Of a DNA stretch of 64,000 nucleotides, positions 55,871 through 64,000 are shown piece by piece. This stretch comes from Galbibacter pacificus (lineage in GTDB: Bacteria > Bacteroidota > Bacteroidia > Flavobacteriales > Flavobacteriaceae). The notes beneath the pieces were generated by a model that saw only the letters and a program-made list of their open reading frames with translations, did no database searches and had not been told where the DNA came from. The DNA is taken from the NCBI RefSeq assembly GCF_029603155.1, contig NZ_JAPMUA010000001.1, positions 372,001 through 436,000 of the forward strand, in the 5' to 3' direction. Position numbers and translations under genes: made by a program. Every line of letters begins with the position of its first letter. The first letter of the stretch is position 1.

Positions 55871-55885
55871 TATTGTCCTACAATA
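55871..55885. promoter_or_regulatory. FadR-type operator before the sialic-acid susC gene
   Basis: TATTGT-CCT-ACAATA: perfect 6-base arms around a 3-base centre, ending 10 bases before the susC ATG. The shared core with the site at 55796-55808 defines TTGTNNNACAA, in line with known GntR/FadR operators. At this position a bound repressor would block transcription start or elongation. Confidence 0.78.
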
Positions 55886-55895
55886 TACAAAAATT

Positions 55896-58800
55896 ATGAA
55901 ATCAATAAACCAACTAACACAAAAAAAAAGGCAGACATGGTGTTTGCTAATACTTATGACCATTGCGTCTATTATGTATGGTCAAGATGGAAAAACTATT
56001 ACAGGTACTGTTTTTGATGAATCTGGAAATCAACCACTGCCTGGGGTCAATATTACACTCCAGGGAAAAAAGGTGGGCACGACTTCTGATTTTGATGGGA
56101 ATTACACGCTTCAAGTGCAACCTACTGATGTGCTTGTGTTTTCATACATAGGCTTCCAGGTCGAAAAAATTCCCGTTAAGCAGCAAGAGGTCATAAATGT
56201 CTCAATGCAATTAGATGCTCAACAACTGGATGATGTGGTTGTAATTGGGTATGGTAAGCAATCTAGAAATTTAATAAGCAGTTCGGTTTCAAAAGTTAAA
56301 ACTGAAGAAGTGGAAAATAACCCATCGGCAAATGCTATACAGGCTTTACAGGGTAAGGCGGCCGGCTTGAGCATTCAGGTAAATTCTGGGCAACCGGGCG
56401 CCGCCGGACAGGTGTATATACGTGGAGGTACACAGGTAAATGCCAATAGCTCGGCAAATAACCCATTATATATTATTGATGGGGTCTATAGAACTAGTTT
56501 GAATGGATTGAATGCTTCTGATATTGAAACGATTCAAGTGCTAAAAGATGCTGCTTCAACCGCTATATATGGTGCTAGGGCAGGTAATGGTATTATTCTC
56601 GTTACCACCAAATCTGGTAAAAGGAATACCAAAGGACAGGTAAGGGTAAGTTATAAATCGGGATTGGCACAACAACTTAATACATATCCCTGGACAAGTG
56701 CCGAAGATTATATAAGGGTTTCAAGAACTGCGGCAGAGCGGGGGATAAACTTGGAGAAACCTGGCGATAGGCTCGAGAATACAAATTTTGGTTATTCGGT
56801 CCAAACGCTTACACAGCGTGGACAATACGGGTTTAATCGTAACACATTAGCTTATTTAGATAATTTAATTGCTATTGAAGGTCAGGCCTATGTTAGTGAT
56901 TTACTTGAAAATCAAGGATATCAATTAATGGATGATCCCGTGAGTGATAATACCTTAATCTTCAAGGATAATAATTATGATGACCTCATTTTTGTTACGG
57001 CCGAGGTGCATGACATTAACTTAGGCTTTAGCGGGGGTAGTGAAACTGGTAATTATAATGTTAGCTTGGGCTATCTGGATCAACAGGGAACATTTCTTGG
57101 GACCGGCTTTAAAAGGTTTAGCGGCCTTAGCAACGGAAGTTTTGAAGTGAGCGATCATTTTTTGATTAATTCCGGCGTTAACTTTAGTTATCAAGAGAGT
57201 AACCAGATCCAAGACGCTCGCAACTCTATCAATAGATCCTCAAGGTTGCCCCACACACTAAGGCTTTTAAATGATGATGGCACCCCGGCACTTGGAGAGA
57301 GTAGAAGCTCGCCAAGGAATAGGTTGCATGAAATGTACTATCAGGACATAGAATCAAAACAATATTTAACAACGTTGAATTTAGGTGCCGAATGGAAGAT
57401 GTTCGAAGGATTTTCTTTCAAACCGTCAGTTTCATTCTTTAGGGATGAGTCTACGTTTAACTTTTTCGAGAGGGCTTCACCTGAAATCCCAGACCGGGCA
57501 TCGGTTCGGGAAGAATCTGGATTCAATCAGTTGCTCCTCAATGGATTGTTGAACTATAAAAAAAGTTTTGGCGAACATCATTTCGATGCTTTGTTCGGGG
57601 TTAATTATACCAAGGAACGAAGGGAATATATTAGGGGAGAAGGTTCTAATGCCCCTACAGATATAATATCTACCATAAATGCATCGGCAACAGATCAAGA
57701 ACGGGTTACCAGTAGTATTGTGGAAAACATACTGTTTAGCAATTTTGGTAGGATAAGTTATGACTATATGGGCAAATATTTGGTTTCTGCAAGTTACAGG
57801 AATGATGGGGCCTCTCAATTTGCCGAGGAAAACAAATTTGCATTTTTTCCCGCATTCTCTCTGGGATGGAACGTCCATCAAGAGCCTTTTTGGAAAGTTG
57901 ACTTTATAAGTAAGCTCAAAGTTAGGGGGAGTTGGGGGCAAGCAGGTTCCCTTGCCGGATTGACCATAGAAGATACACAGGGCCAATACGGCACACGTTC
58001 TTATAATTTTCAGGGAGGTGCCTTGCTTTCCCAGCTGGCCAACACGCAATTAAAATGGGAGACAACCACAACAATAGATATAGGCCTGGATATAGGAGCA
58101 TTTGATAATAGGCTGAATTTTTTGGTAGATTATTATAAAAAAACTACCGAAGACCGTTTAATAGACCGCTTATTGCCTCAACAGACCGGTTTTAGCTCCA
58201 TTAGGGATAATTTAGGAAGTATTCAAAACGAAGGAATTGAGATTGAAGTTGGTGTGGATATCCTGAAGTCGGATAATTTTACATGGCATACCGATTTTAA
58301 CTATGCATACAACAAAACTAAAGTCGTTGAACTACCCGATAATGAAAGAGCCAAGAACAGGATTCAAGGGGGTGTAATCTACGATCCCGAAACTGGGGGT
58401 GAAATGGAAGTTGGTGGATTGGCAGAAGGCGAAAGACCATACGGTATTTGGGCATGGGATTTAATTGGGGTATACGCCACAGACGAAGAGGCAGCTAATG
58501 CCCCGGAAGATATGTATGTTTCAGGCTCTAAGTTTGGGGACCCTAAAAATGGTGGTGATGCTATATGGCGCGATGTTAACGGGGATGATAAAATAGATGA
58601 AAAGGATTTGGTTTTTGTAGGATATCAAACTCCAAACATGTTGGGGGGAATGGTTAATACGTTTAATTATAAAGGCTTACAGTTGAGAGTAGCCATGGAT
58701 TACGCTTTTGGCCATGTCATAGCCAACGAATGGCGCGCAAGGGCCAATGGGAATGCCAGAAATAACGTAATGACAACTACCGATGTTTTGGGAGATGATT

Positions 58801-59189
58801 TTTGGCACAACCAAGGAGATATTGCTAAATACCCAAGGTACGACAATGCTTCTGATTATGATAACGGCTACAGGAACCATGTTAGGGGGTTGGGGGGAAC
58901 TTCAAACAGTAATATAGGAAGCCGAAATGGCGGTGTAGACAATACGCTTTACTTCCATAAAGGCGACTTTGTTGCTTTTAGGGAGGTTAGCTTATCCTAT
59001 GCTTTTCCTCTGCAAGATTCCAAGCTCAAGGATTTAGGCCTGTCCGATTTCAACTTAAGTCTAAGTGGTTACAATCTTGGTTATATCACTGCCTATGACG
59101 GGTTAACACCAGAAATATACGACGGTGTGGATGAAGGGATTTATCCAAGACCTTTTCAAATAATTTTAGGATTAACAGTTTCCTTTTAA
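55896..59189 (+). CDS. SusC-like TonB-dependent receptor (sialic-acid locus)
   Basis: Outer-membrane importer, 1097 aa: signal region (WCLLILMTIASIMYGQ), regulatory-like domain (ITGTVFDESGNQPLPGVNITLQGKKVGTTSDFDGNYTL), plug (VYIRGGTQVNANSSANNPLYIIDGVYR; LKDAASTAIYGARAGNGIILVTTKSG) and a barrel ending PFQIILGLTVSF. Its stop codon overlaps an alternative start of the SusD-like gene. Related NanO/NanU pairs import sialic acid in other Bacteroidota; that role fits the NanA and NanM-type genes downstream, but the pair may take sialylated oligosaccharides. Confidence 0.94.
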   Translation: MKSINQLTQKKRQTWCLLILMTIASIMYGQDGKTITGTVFDESGNQPLPGVNITLQGKKVGTTSDFDGNYTLQVQPTDVLVFSYIGFQVEKIPVKQQEVINVSMQLDAQQLDDVVVIGYGKQSRNLISSSVSKVKTEEVENNPSANAIQALQGKAAGLSIQVNSGQPGAAGQVYIRGGTQVNANSSANNPLYIIDGVYRTSLNGLNASDIETIQVLKDAASTAIYGARAGNGIILVTTKSGKRNTKGQVRVSYKSGLAQQLNTYPWTSAEDYIRVSRTAAERGINLEKPGDRLENTNFGYSVQTLTQRGQYGFNRNTLAYLDNLIAIEGQAYVSDLLENQGYQLMDDPVSDNTLIFKDNNYDDLIFVTAEVHDINLGFSGGSETGNYNVSLGYLDQQGTFLGTGFKRFSGLSNGSFEVSDHFLINSGVNFSYQESNQIQDARNSINRSSRLPHTLRLLNDDGTPALGESRSSPRNRLHEMYYQDIESKQYLTTLNLGAEWKMFEGFSFKPSVSFFRDESTFNFFERASPEIPDRASVREESGFNQLLLNGLLNYKKSFGEHHFDALFGVNYTKERREYIRGEGSNAPTDIISTINASATDQERVTSSIVENILFSNFGRISYDYMGKYLVSASYRNDGASQFAEENKFAFFPAFSLGWNVHQEPFWKVDFISKLKVRGSWGQAGSLAGLTIEDTQGQYGTRSYNFQGGALLSQLANTQLKWETTTTIDIGLDIGAFDNRLNFLVDYYKKTTEDRLIDRLLPQQTGFSSIRDNLGSIQNEGIEIEVGVDILKSDNFTWHTDFNYAYNKTKVVELPDNERAKNRIQGGVIYDPETGGEMEVGGLAEGERPYGIWAWDLIGVYATDEEAANAPEDMYVSGSKFGDPKNGGDAIWRDVNGDDKIDEKDLVFVGYQTPNMLGGMVNTFNYKGLQLRVAMDYAFGHVIANEWRARANGNARNNVMTTTDVLGDDFWHNQGDIAKYPRYDNASDYDNGYRNHVRGLGGTSNSNIGSRNGGVDNTLYFHKGDFVAFREVSLSYAFPLQDSKLKDLGLSDFNLSLSGYNLGYITAYDGLTPEIYDGVDEGIYPRPFQIILGLTVSF

Positions 59190-59206
59190 TGTTAAAAAAA
59201 AGACAC

Positions 59207-60658
59207 ATGAAAACTATATATGGTATTTTAATTAGTTGCTTTCTTCTTGTAAGCTTACAATCTTGTATAGAAAGTGCCGTAGAAGCCGAAGTCCCTTCTA
59301 GTATAACGGGGGGGAATTTTCCAAAAACGCAAGGAGATTTAAGGGCGTTGCTCACAGGGCTTTACGATGGTGAAAGAGATGAGTATAACAGAACCCTGTA
59401 TGGAGAAGATAGAGGGGATTCTTTTGAAGTGGGGCTCATAGGTTCGGTATCAGATTCCTGGGGACAGAATTTAAATGGTGGAAATGGCCCTAATTGGCGT
59501 GTTAATTATAATTTAATCAATAACGTTAACATTATTATTGCGGCTTCAGAGAATATTGAATTCAATAGTGAAGCCGATAAGGGTCAAATTTTGGGCGAAG
59601 CCTACTTTTTAAGGGCCTTTATATACTTTCAGATGGCTAAAATATGGGGCGATGTTCCATTGATTGCTTATCCCGTGGATCAAAATACTGAAATAGTGGG
59701 AAGAAGCCCTGTTGCTGAAGTTTTTGCCCTTGTTTTTGCCGACATTGAAATGGCATTAAATTATTTCCCCAACCCAGGTTTTGTTTCTAAATATAGCGCA
59801 AGTATGCCTGCAGCCTATGCTTTAAAAGCCGATGCCAGTCTATGGAGGGGTAAAGTTTTAGGTGGTGGCGAGTCCGATTTTACAGCAGCTATAACGGCTA
59901 TAAATAATATACAAGGGGTAGAACTTCTAGATGACTTTGGGGCTATTTTTGATACCAAGGCAAACAACGAAGTCATATTCAGTATTTTTATGGATTATAA
60001 TGAACAGGCTGGAATGTACGCTAGTACAGTTACTTCAAGAGATGTGAATGTAGACCCTGTTTTAAATCCTGATGTGCCTACTTCTACAAGTTTCAATGCA
60101 AGGCATAACTACAGGCCCAGTGAGATTATTATAAATTTATTTACAAACGATAATGATCAAAGAGCAACAAGGACTTTTATCCCAATCCTTACTCAGGATG
60201 GTAATGATGCAGATACAGAACCGGATGTGCTTTCAATTAGTCAAAATAAATTTAAAGGAACCGATTTTAATAACGATACCTTTTATGATAATGATATTAT
60301 AGTATACAGATGGGCAGATATGTTGCTTTTACGGGCTGAGGCAAAGGCAGCCTTGAACCAAACAACAGGAGCTATTGCCGATTTGAATATTGTAAGGAAC
60401 CGAGCCAACATTGGGGAATATAATGGCCCAACCGATAAGGTGTCCGTAGAAAAAGAAATCCTGGACGAACGTGGAAGGGAGCTGTTTTTAGAATTGAAAC
60501 GGTATTGGGATTTGGTTCGCTTTGATGCGGGAGGAACAATTAATATATACAATCAAGTTCCTAACCTTAATGGAAAGAACATACCGGTTCTATGGCCGGT
60601 AAATGAAAATGTAATGGCCGAGAATGAACTCATAGAACAAACAGAAGGATATAATTAG
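59207..60658 (+). CDS. SusD-like lipoprotein (sialic-acid locus, NanU-like)
   Basis: RagB/SusD family lipoprotein, about 483 aa from the ATG at 59207 (KTIYGILISCFLLVSLQSC, lipobox LQSC). An ATG at 59189, overlapping the susC stop, would add six residues and is possible. SusD blocks: ILGEAYFLRAFIYFQMAKIWGDVPLI, ADMLLLRAEAKAALNQTTGAIADLNIVRNRA, ILDERGRELFLELKRYWDLVRFDAGG. It pairs with the preceding receptor to capture the substrate at the surface. Confidence 0.94.
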   Translation: MKTIYGILISCFLLVSLQSCIESAVEAEVPSSITGGNFPKTQGDLRALLTGLYDGERDEYNRTLYGEDRGDSFEVGLIGSVSDSWGQNLNGGNGPNWRVNYNLINNVNIIIAASENIEFNSEADKGQILGEAYFLRAFIYFQMAKIWGDVPLIAYPVDQNTEIVGRSPVAEVFALVFADIEMALNYFPNPGFVSKYSASMPAAYALKADASLWRGKVLGGGESDFTAAITAINNIQGVELLDDFGAIFDTKANNEVIFSIFMDYNEQAGMYASTVTSRDVNVDPVLNPDVPTSTSFNARHNYRPSEIIINLFTNDNDQRATRTFIPILTQDGNDADTEPDVLSISQNKFKGTDFNNDTFYDNDIIVYRWADMLLLRAEAKAALNQTTGAIADLNIVRNRANIGEYNGPTDKVSVEKEILDERGRELFLELKRYWDLVRFDAGGTINIYNQVPNLNGKNIPVLWPVNENVMAENELIEQTEGYN

Positions 60659-60674
60659 AGTAGCCTAGTTAGCA

Positions 60675-60712
60675 GATTTTAGGGCGGGGATTTATTTCCT
60701 TGCCTTAAAATC
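60675..60712 (+). other. Long hairpin between susD-like gene and nanA
   Basis: GATTTTAGGGCGGGG (60675-60689) pairs along all 15 bases with CCTTGCCTTAAAATC (60698-60712), allowing three G-U pairs, around an 8-base AT loop. There is no T-tract, so it looks more like an mRNA stability or attenuation element between the outer-membrane genes and nanA than a strict terminator. The following 60713-60811 contains no gene. Confidence 0.55.
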
Positions 60713-60811
60713 AATAACAATAACTATCAAAGGCAAAAGCGACCTTATTTTAATAGGTCCTCTATTGTATAGATAACCAGTGATTAACTTCACATTGATA
60801 CTATTATAAAA

Positions 60812-61726
60812 ATGAAATTAAACTTTAAAGGGTTGATAGCCGCGGGGTTTAGCCCGTTCAATTTAAATGGTGATATTAACCTTAAACAAATACCTGTGCT
60901 GGTTGATAAATTAATAAATAATGGCATAAACGGGTTTTATTTAATGGGAAGCACCGGAGAAGGGCTCTCCATAAAAGTAGATAAACGAAACAAAATAGTT
61001 GAAGCATATGCCGAGGCAATAAACAAAAGAGTGCCAATAATTGTAAATGTAAGTCATTCCAGTTATGAGGTAAGTGCCGACCTCACACGGCATGCAATTC
61101 AAATTGGGGCCGATGCCGTTTCTGCAACGCCTCCAGCTTATTACAGTATTGAGAATCTCGGACAACTAACCTATGCTGTGGAGAAAATTGCAGACTGTCA
61201 AGATAGAATACCTTTTATTTACTATCATATTCCAGGTAAAACAGGCCTAAATTTTAAGATGCACCTGTTCCTTGAACAATTGGAAAAGCGGATACCTCAA
61301 CTTGGAGGTATAAAATATACCGCTCCTGCATTAGATGATTTCATGATTTGCAAGGAAAATTTCGGAGATAGGTTTAAAATGTTTTTTGGTGTCGATGAAT
61401 TGTTTTTACCTGCCTTGTCAATGGGTGCCGATACTTTTATAGGAAGCACTTACAACTTTATGTCTCCCTATTATCAAACAATATTGAAAAATTATGGTAC
61501 CGAAAATCATCAACTGGCAGTGGATGCGTACCTTAAAGTAGTTGAGCTTATAGATGTCTTTTTACAGTTTGATGGCCTTGCGGCACAAAAATCTATTATG
61601 CAAATGATCGGGCATAATTTTGGGCCTCCAAAGGCTCCTATATTGCCGTTAACAACAAATCAATTTAATGTCCTGGAAAAGAATTTGGAATCTCTTGATT
61701 ATTTTAAACTCATAAAAGAACATTAA
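60812..61726 (+). CDS. nanA: N-acetylneuraminate lyase
   Basis: Class I aldolase of the DHDPS/NAL family, 304 aa, cytoplasmic, splitting N-acetylneuraminate into N-acetylmannosamine and pyruvate. Signatures: FYLMGSTGEGLSI (carboxylate-binding GSTGE), VSHSSYEVSADLTRHAIQIGADAVSATPPAYY, FIYYHIPGKTG (Tyr137/138) and GGIKYTA with the Schiff-base Lys168. These are sialic-acid-lyase rather than dihydrodipicolinate-synthase features. Next gene begins 13 bases after the stop. Confidence 0.93.
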   Translation: MKLNFKGLIAAGFSPFNLNGDINLKQIPVLVDKLINNGINGFYLMGSTGEGLSIKVDKRNKIVEAYAEAINKRVPIIVNVSHSSYEVSADLTRHAIQIGADAVSATPPAYYSIENLGQLTYAVEKIADCQDRIPFIYYHIPGKTGLNFKMHLFLEQLEKRIPQLGGIKYTAPALDDFMICKENFGDRFKMFFGVDELFLPALSMGADTFIGSTYNFMSPYYQTILKNYGTENHQLAVDAYLKVVELIDVFLQFDGLAAQKSIMQMIGHNFGPPKAPILPLTTNQFNVLEKNLESLDYFKLIKEH

Positions 61727-61739
61727 AAAGCTTTTTTAA

Positions 61740-64000
61740 ATGATGATGATTTTTCAAAAGTATAAGTTGCAATATGTTTTACCAGTACTGTTAATGGTAT
61801 TGTATATTTTTCCTGCAAGGTCTCAAAAACTTGATTCCATAACGGGGTTGCAGCATCAATTTTTACCCAATTTGCCTTCAACCACAGTTTCCGTGCCTTC
61901 TTTAGGGTATGCGGGAATGTTTGGTGGCCCGGTGCAAAATGGCATATTGGCAATGGGGGGCGCTAATTTTCCAGAGGGAAAACCTTGGGAGGGAGGAAAA
62001 AAAGTCTGGAGCAGCTCTATTTATCTTTTAAGGGATAATAAATGGGAATTGCTAGACGAAAAGTTGCCTTCCCCAATAGGCTATGGCGCTTCTATTGCTA
62101 TTGATGAAGGTGTTTTATGTATAGGAGGTAACAATCAAAAAGGTGGCTCTTCTAAGGTTTTTTTAGTGAAACTAAATCAAAATGATGAAATATCCATCAT
62201 AAATTTTCCCCCCTTACCACGGCCTTTGTCCAATCTTACGGCAGTTAGGGTCGAAAACAGCATATATGTTGCCGGTGGAGACAATAAAGGGCAGAGTTAT
62301 GGCGGTTTTTATCAACTAAATTTAAATGCCCATAAAAAATGGAAGGTTTTAAAAAGCATGCCCGGACCTGCAAGGAGTTTTCATAGTATGGCCGTTCAGG
62401 AAACTTCTTTTTCAAAAAAAATATTTGTGTTTGGCGGCAGATCATTGCAAAAGGGAGCTGGTACAGAACTACTCAACACATATACATCTTACAATTTAAA
62501 AACACAAAAATGGGACAGCATTTTACCTATAACGGTACATGGTGAAAGTAAAACAATAATGGCGGCTTCGGCTCAGCCCATAGGTTCCATGGGGATTCTT
62601 CTTTTTGGGGGGGATGACGGGAAGCTGTTTTCTGAGTTAGAAGCTTTGGAAACAAAAATTAGCAATACCGATAATGATGTTATAAAACAAGGGCTAATAA
62701 AGAAAAAGAGCGGTATTCTAGATACACACCCGGGCTTTAGCCCAGAAATATTATCATTCAATACCATTACAAAAAGTTGGATGGTTTACGATTCCATTGC
62801 AAGCTTTCCAGTAACTTCTTTGTCTTTTAAAAGTGGTAGGGATTTTTATTTTGTTTCTGGTGAAATCCGCCCTGGAATCAGAACTCCCAAAATAATGCGG
62901 TTGTCAATGGGAAGACATCCGAAATCTTTTGGAGCACTTAATTATGGCATACTTATAGCTTACCTTCTCATTTCCCTGTTTATTGGATTATATTTCTCCC
63001 GAAAACAAAAATCTACCAATGATTATTTTAAGGGAGGTGGCCGGGTACCTTGGTGGGCCTCTGGTTTAAGTGTGTTTGGGACTTTATTGAGTGCATTGAC
63101 ATTTATGGCAATACCTGCAAAATCATTTTTAACGGATTGGTCTTATTTTTTTCTTAATATGGCAGCTATTCTTATTGTTCCGGTTATTGCAATATATTTT
63201 ATCCCCTATTTTAACAAGTTAAAAATTAATACGGCTTATGAGTTTCTGGAAGTCAGGTTTAATTATACAGCCCGGGTCTTGGGCAGTATTTCATTTATAC
63301 TTTTTCAATTGGGGCGCATAGGTATAATTTTGCTTCTTCCTTCTTTGGCTATTTCTATAGTAACGGGTATTCCAGTAGAAGCCAGTATTTTAATTATGGG
63401 GTTTTTATGTATGGCGTATACCACGTTTGGAGGGATTGAAGCTGTTATATGGACAGACGTCCTACAGGTTATTGTTTTAATGGGAGGAAGTATTTTGGTT
63501 ATTTTCTGGATACTTTTCCATTCAGAAACCTCTTTGTTAGATGCAATCGATATGGCCTCTGCCGATCATAAATTCAATATTATAGACTGGGACTTTAACT
63601 TTACATCTTCTACCATATGGGTAGTGCTTCTCGGTGGGTTGGCATCTTCTTTGATCACGCAAGGAACAGACCAAACAATTGTGCAGCGTTATCTTACCAG
63701 CAGCAGTGTAAAAAATGCAAGAAAAACACTATATACCAATGCAGTACTTACCCTGCCTGCAACGGTTATATTTTTTGGAATCGGCACTTTGCTGTTTATT
63801 TTTTATAGTAAAATGCCTGAAAAGCTTTCTCCAGATATACAAATTAACGATTCTATATTTCCATGGTACATAGTCAATGAGCTTCCCATAGGGGTGTCGG
63901 GACTTTTAATAGCCGGAGTGTTTTCTGCGGCCATGTCGAGCATTAGCAGTAGTTTGAATTCGGTTTCCACTGCTTTTTGCAATGATTTTTACCAAAAATA
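61740..64000 (+). CDS. NanM-like sialate mutarotase fused to SSS transporter, 3' cut
   Basis: One uninterrupted frame from ATG at 61740 (two more ATGs follow at once) to the window edge, at least 753 codons. A signal-like segment (LPVLLMVLYIFPARSQ) leads into a Kelch-type domain (about 40-390: LGYAGMFGGPVQNGILAMGGANFPEGKPW, YGASIAIDEGVLCIGGNN, NSIYVAGGDN, KKIFVFGGRS, GILLFGGDDG), as in the sialate mutarotase NanM and the cyclically permuted mutarotases. From about residue 400 (FGALNYGILIAYLLISLFIGLYFSRK) a sodium:solute symporter follows (NDYFKGGGRVPWWASGLSVFGTLLSALTF, YTTFGGIEAVIWTDVLQ, AAMSSISSSLNSVSTAF). The mutarotase would sit in the periplasm tethered to the inner-membrane importer. With nanA upstream, sialic acid is the likely cargo. 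Confidence 0.9.
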   Translation, partial: MMMIFQKYKLQYVLPVLLMVLYIFPARSQKLDSITGLQHQFLPNLPSTTVSVPSLGYAGMFGGPVQNGILAMGGANFPEGKPWEGGKKVWSSSIYLLRDNKWELLDEKLPSPIGYGASIAIDEGVLCIGGNNQKGGSSKVFLVKLNQNDEISIINFPPLPRPLSNLTAVRVENSIYVAGGDNKGQSYGGFYQLNLNAHKKWKVLKSMPGPARSFHSMAVQETSFSKKIFVFGGRSLQKGAGTELLNTYTSYNLKTQKWDSILPITVHGESKTIMAASAQPIGSMGILLFGGDDGKLFSELEALETKISNTDNDVIKQGLIKKKSGILDTHPGFSPEILSFNTITKSWMVYDSIASFPVTSLSFKSGRDFYFVSGEIRPGIRTPKIMRLSMGRHPKSFGALNYGILIAYLLISLFIGLYFSRKQKSTNDYFKGGGRVPWWASGLSVFGTLLSALTFMAIPAKSFLTDWSYFFLNMAAILIVPVIAIYFIPYFNKLKINTAYEFLEVRFNYTARVLGSISFILFQLGRIGIILLLPSLAISIVTGIPVEASILIMGFLCMAYTTFGGIEAVIWTDVLQVIVLMGGSILVIFWILFHSETSLLDAIDMASADHKFNIIDWDFNFTSSTIWVVLLGGLASSLITQGTDQTIVQRYLTSSSVKNARKTLYTNAVLTLPATVIFFGIGTLLFIFYSKMPEKLSPDIQINDSIFPWYIVNELPIGVSGLLIAGVFSAAMSSISSSLNSVSTAFCNDFYQK

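Noticed and set aside
57477..58049. 190-codon open frame on the minus strand
   Set aside because: It lies wholly inside the susC-like gene at 55896-59189, in antisense, and its translation has no recognisable family or start context.

Overview
The window is AT-rich DNA from a member of the Bacteroidota, most likely a marine Flavobacteriaceae. The evidence is three complete SusC/SusD pairs, a hybrid two-component glycan sensor, a C-terminal type IX secretion (T9SS) sorting domain, many SPI/SPII signal peptides on glycoside hydrolases, and promoters of the Bacteroidota form TAnnTTTG. I see no rRNA, tRNA gene, CRISPR array or intact transposon. Most of the window is carbohydrate catabolism packed as consecutive loci, with decayed mobile or secretion genes at the joints.

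Layout. (1) 2-5736: end of a polysaccharide utilisation locus: GH92 mannosidase (5' cut by the window), GH3 lipoprotein, FucP-type permease, and a frameshifted stump of an FGGY sugar kinase. (2) 5.8-11.7 kb: an accessory patch edged by related remnants of a serine recombinase. It holds a qorB/HxlR divergent pair, two GNAT acetyltransferases and an SDR-AraC operon. (3) 11.7-32.2 kb: an alpha-galactoside-type locus: GH36, GntR regulator, SSS transporter, SusC/D, GH97, a T9SS-exported twin-CBM35 galactosidase-like enzyme, a small surface lipoprotein, GH95 and a sialate-O-acetylesterase-type esterase, closed by a strong terminator. (4) 32.4-39.3 kb: a cytoplasmic DUF5107-TPR protein, a sugar porter, an AraC regulator and an aldose 1-epimerase. 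Two outward promoters carry the same 21-bp-spaced direct repeat. (5) 39.4-42.2 kb: a small Crp/Fnr - dienelactone hydrolase - YdcZ - GNAT operon. (6) 42.4-54.3 kb: a fructan locus: periplasmic-sugar-sensing hybrid two-component system, sugar porter, SusC/D, GH32 and PfkB-family fructokinase. (7) 54.4-54.9 kb: a dead fragment resembling a type VI secretion baseplate subunit. (8) 55.0 kb to the end: a sialic-acid locus: FadR-type repressor with two matching palindromic operators, SusC/D, NanA lyase and a periplasmic sialate mutarotase (NanM-like Kelch) fused to an SSS transporter; this last gene runs off the window.

In each locus the logic is the same. An outer-membrane SusC/D pair imports oligosaccharides, periplasmic or surface hydrolases trim them, an inner-membrane permease takes up the monosaccharide, and a cytoplasmic kinase, lyase or epimerase feeds it into metabolism under a dedicated regulator. 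The most rewarding places for a second look are the mutarotase-transporter fusion, the DUF5107-TPR locus with its AraC operators, the two FadR operators, and the string of decayed genes at the joints between loci.
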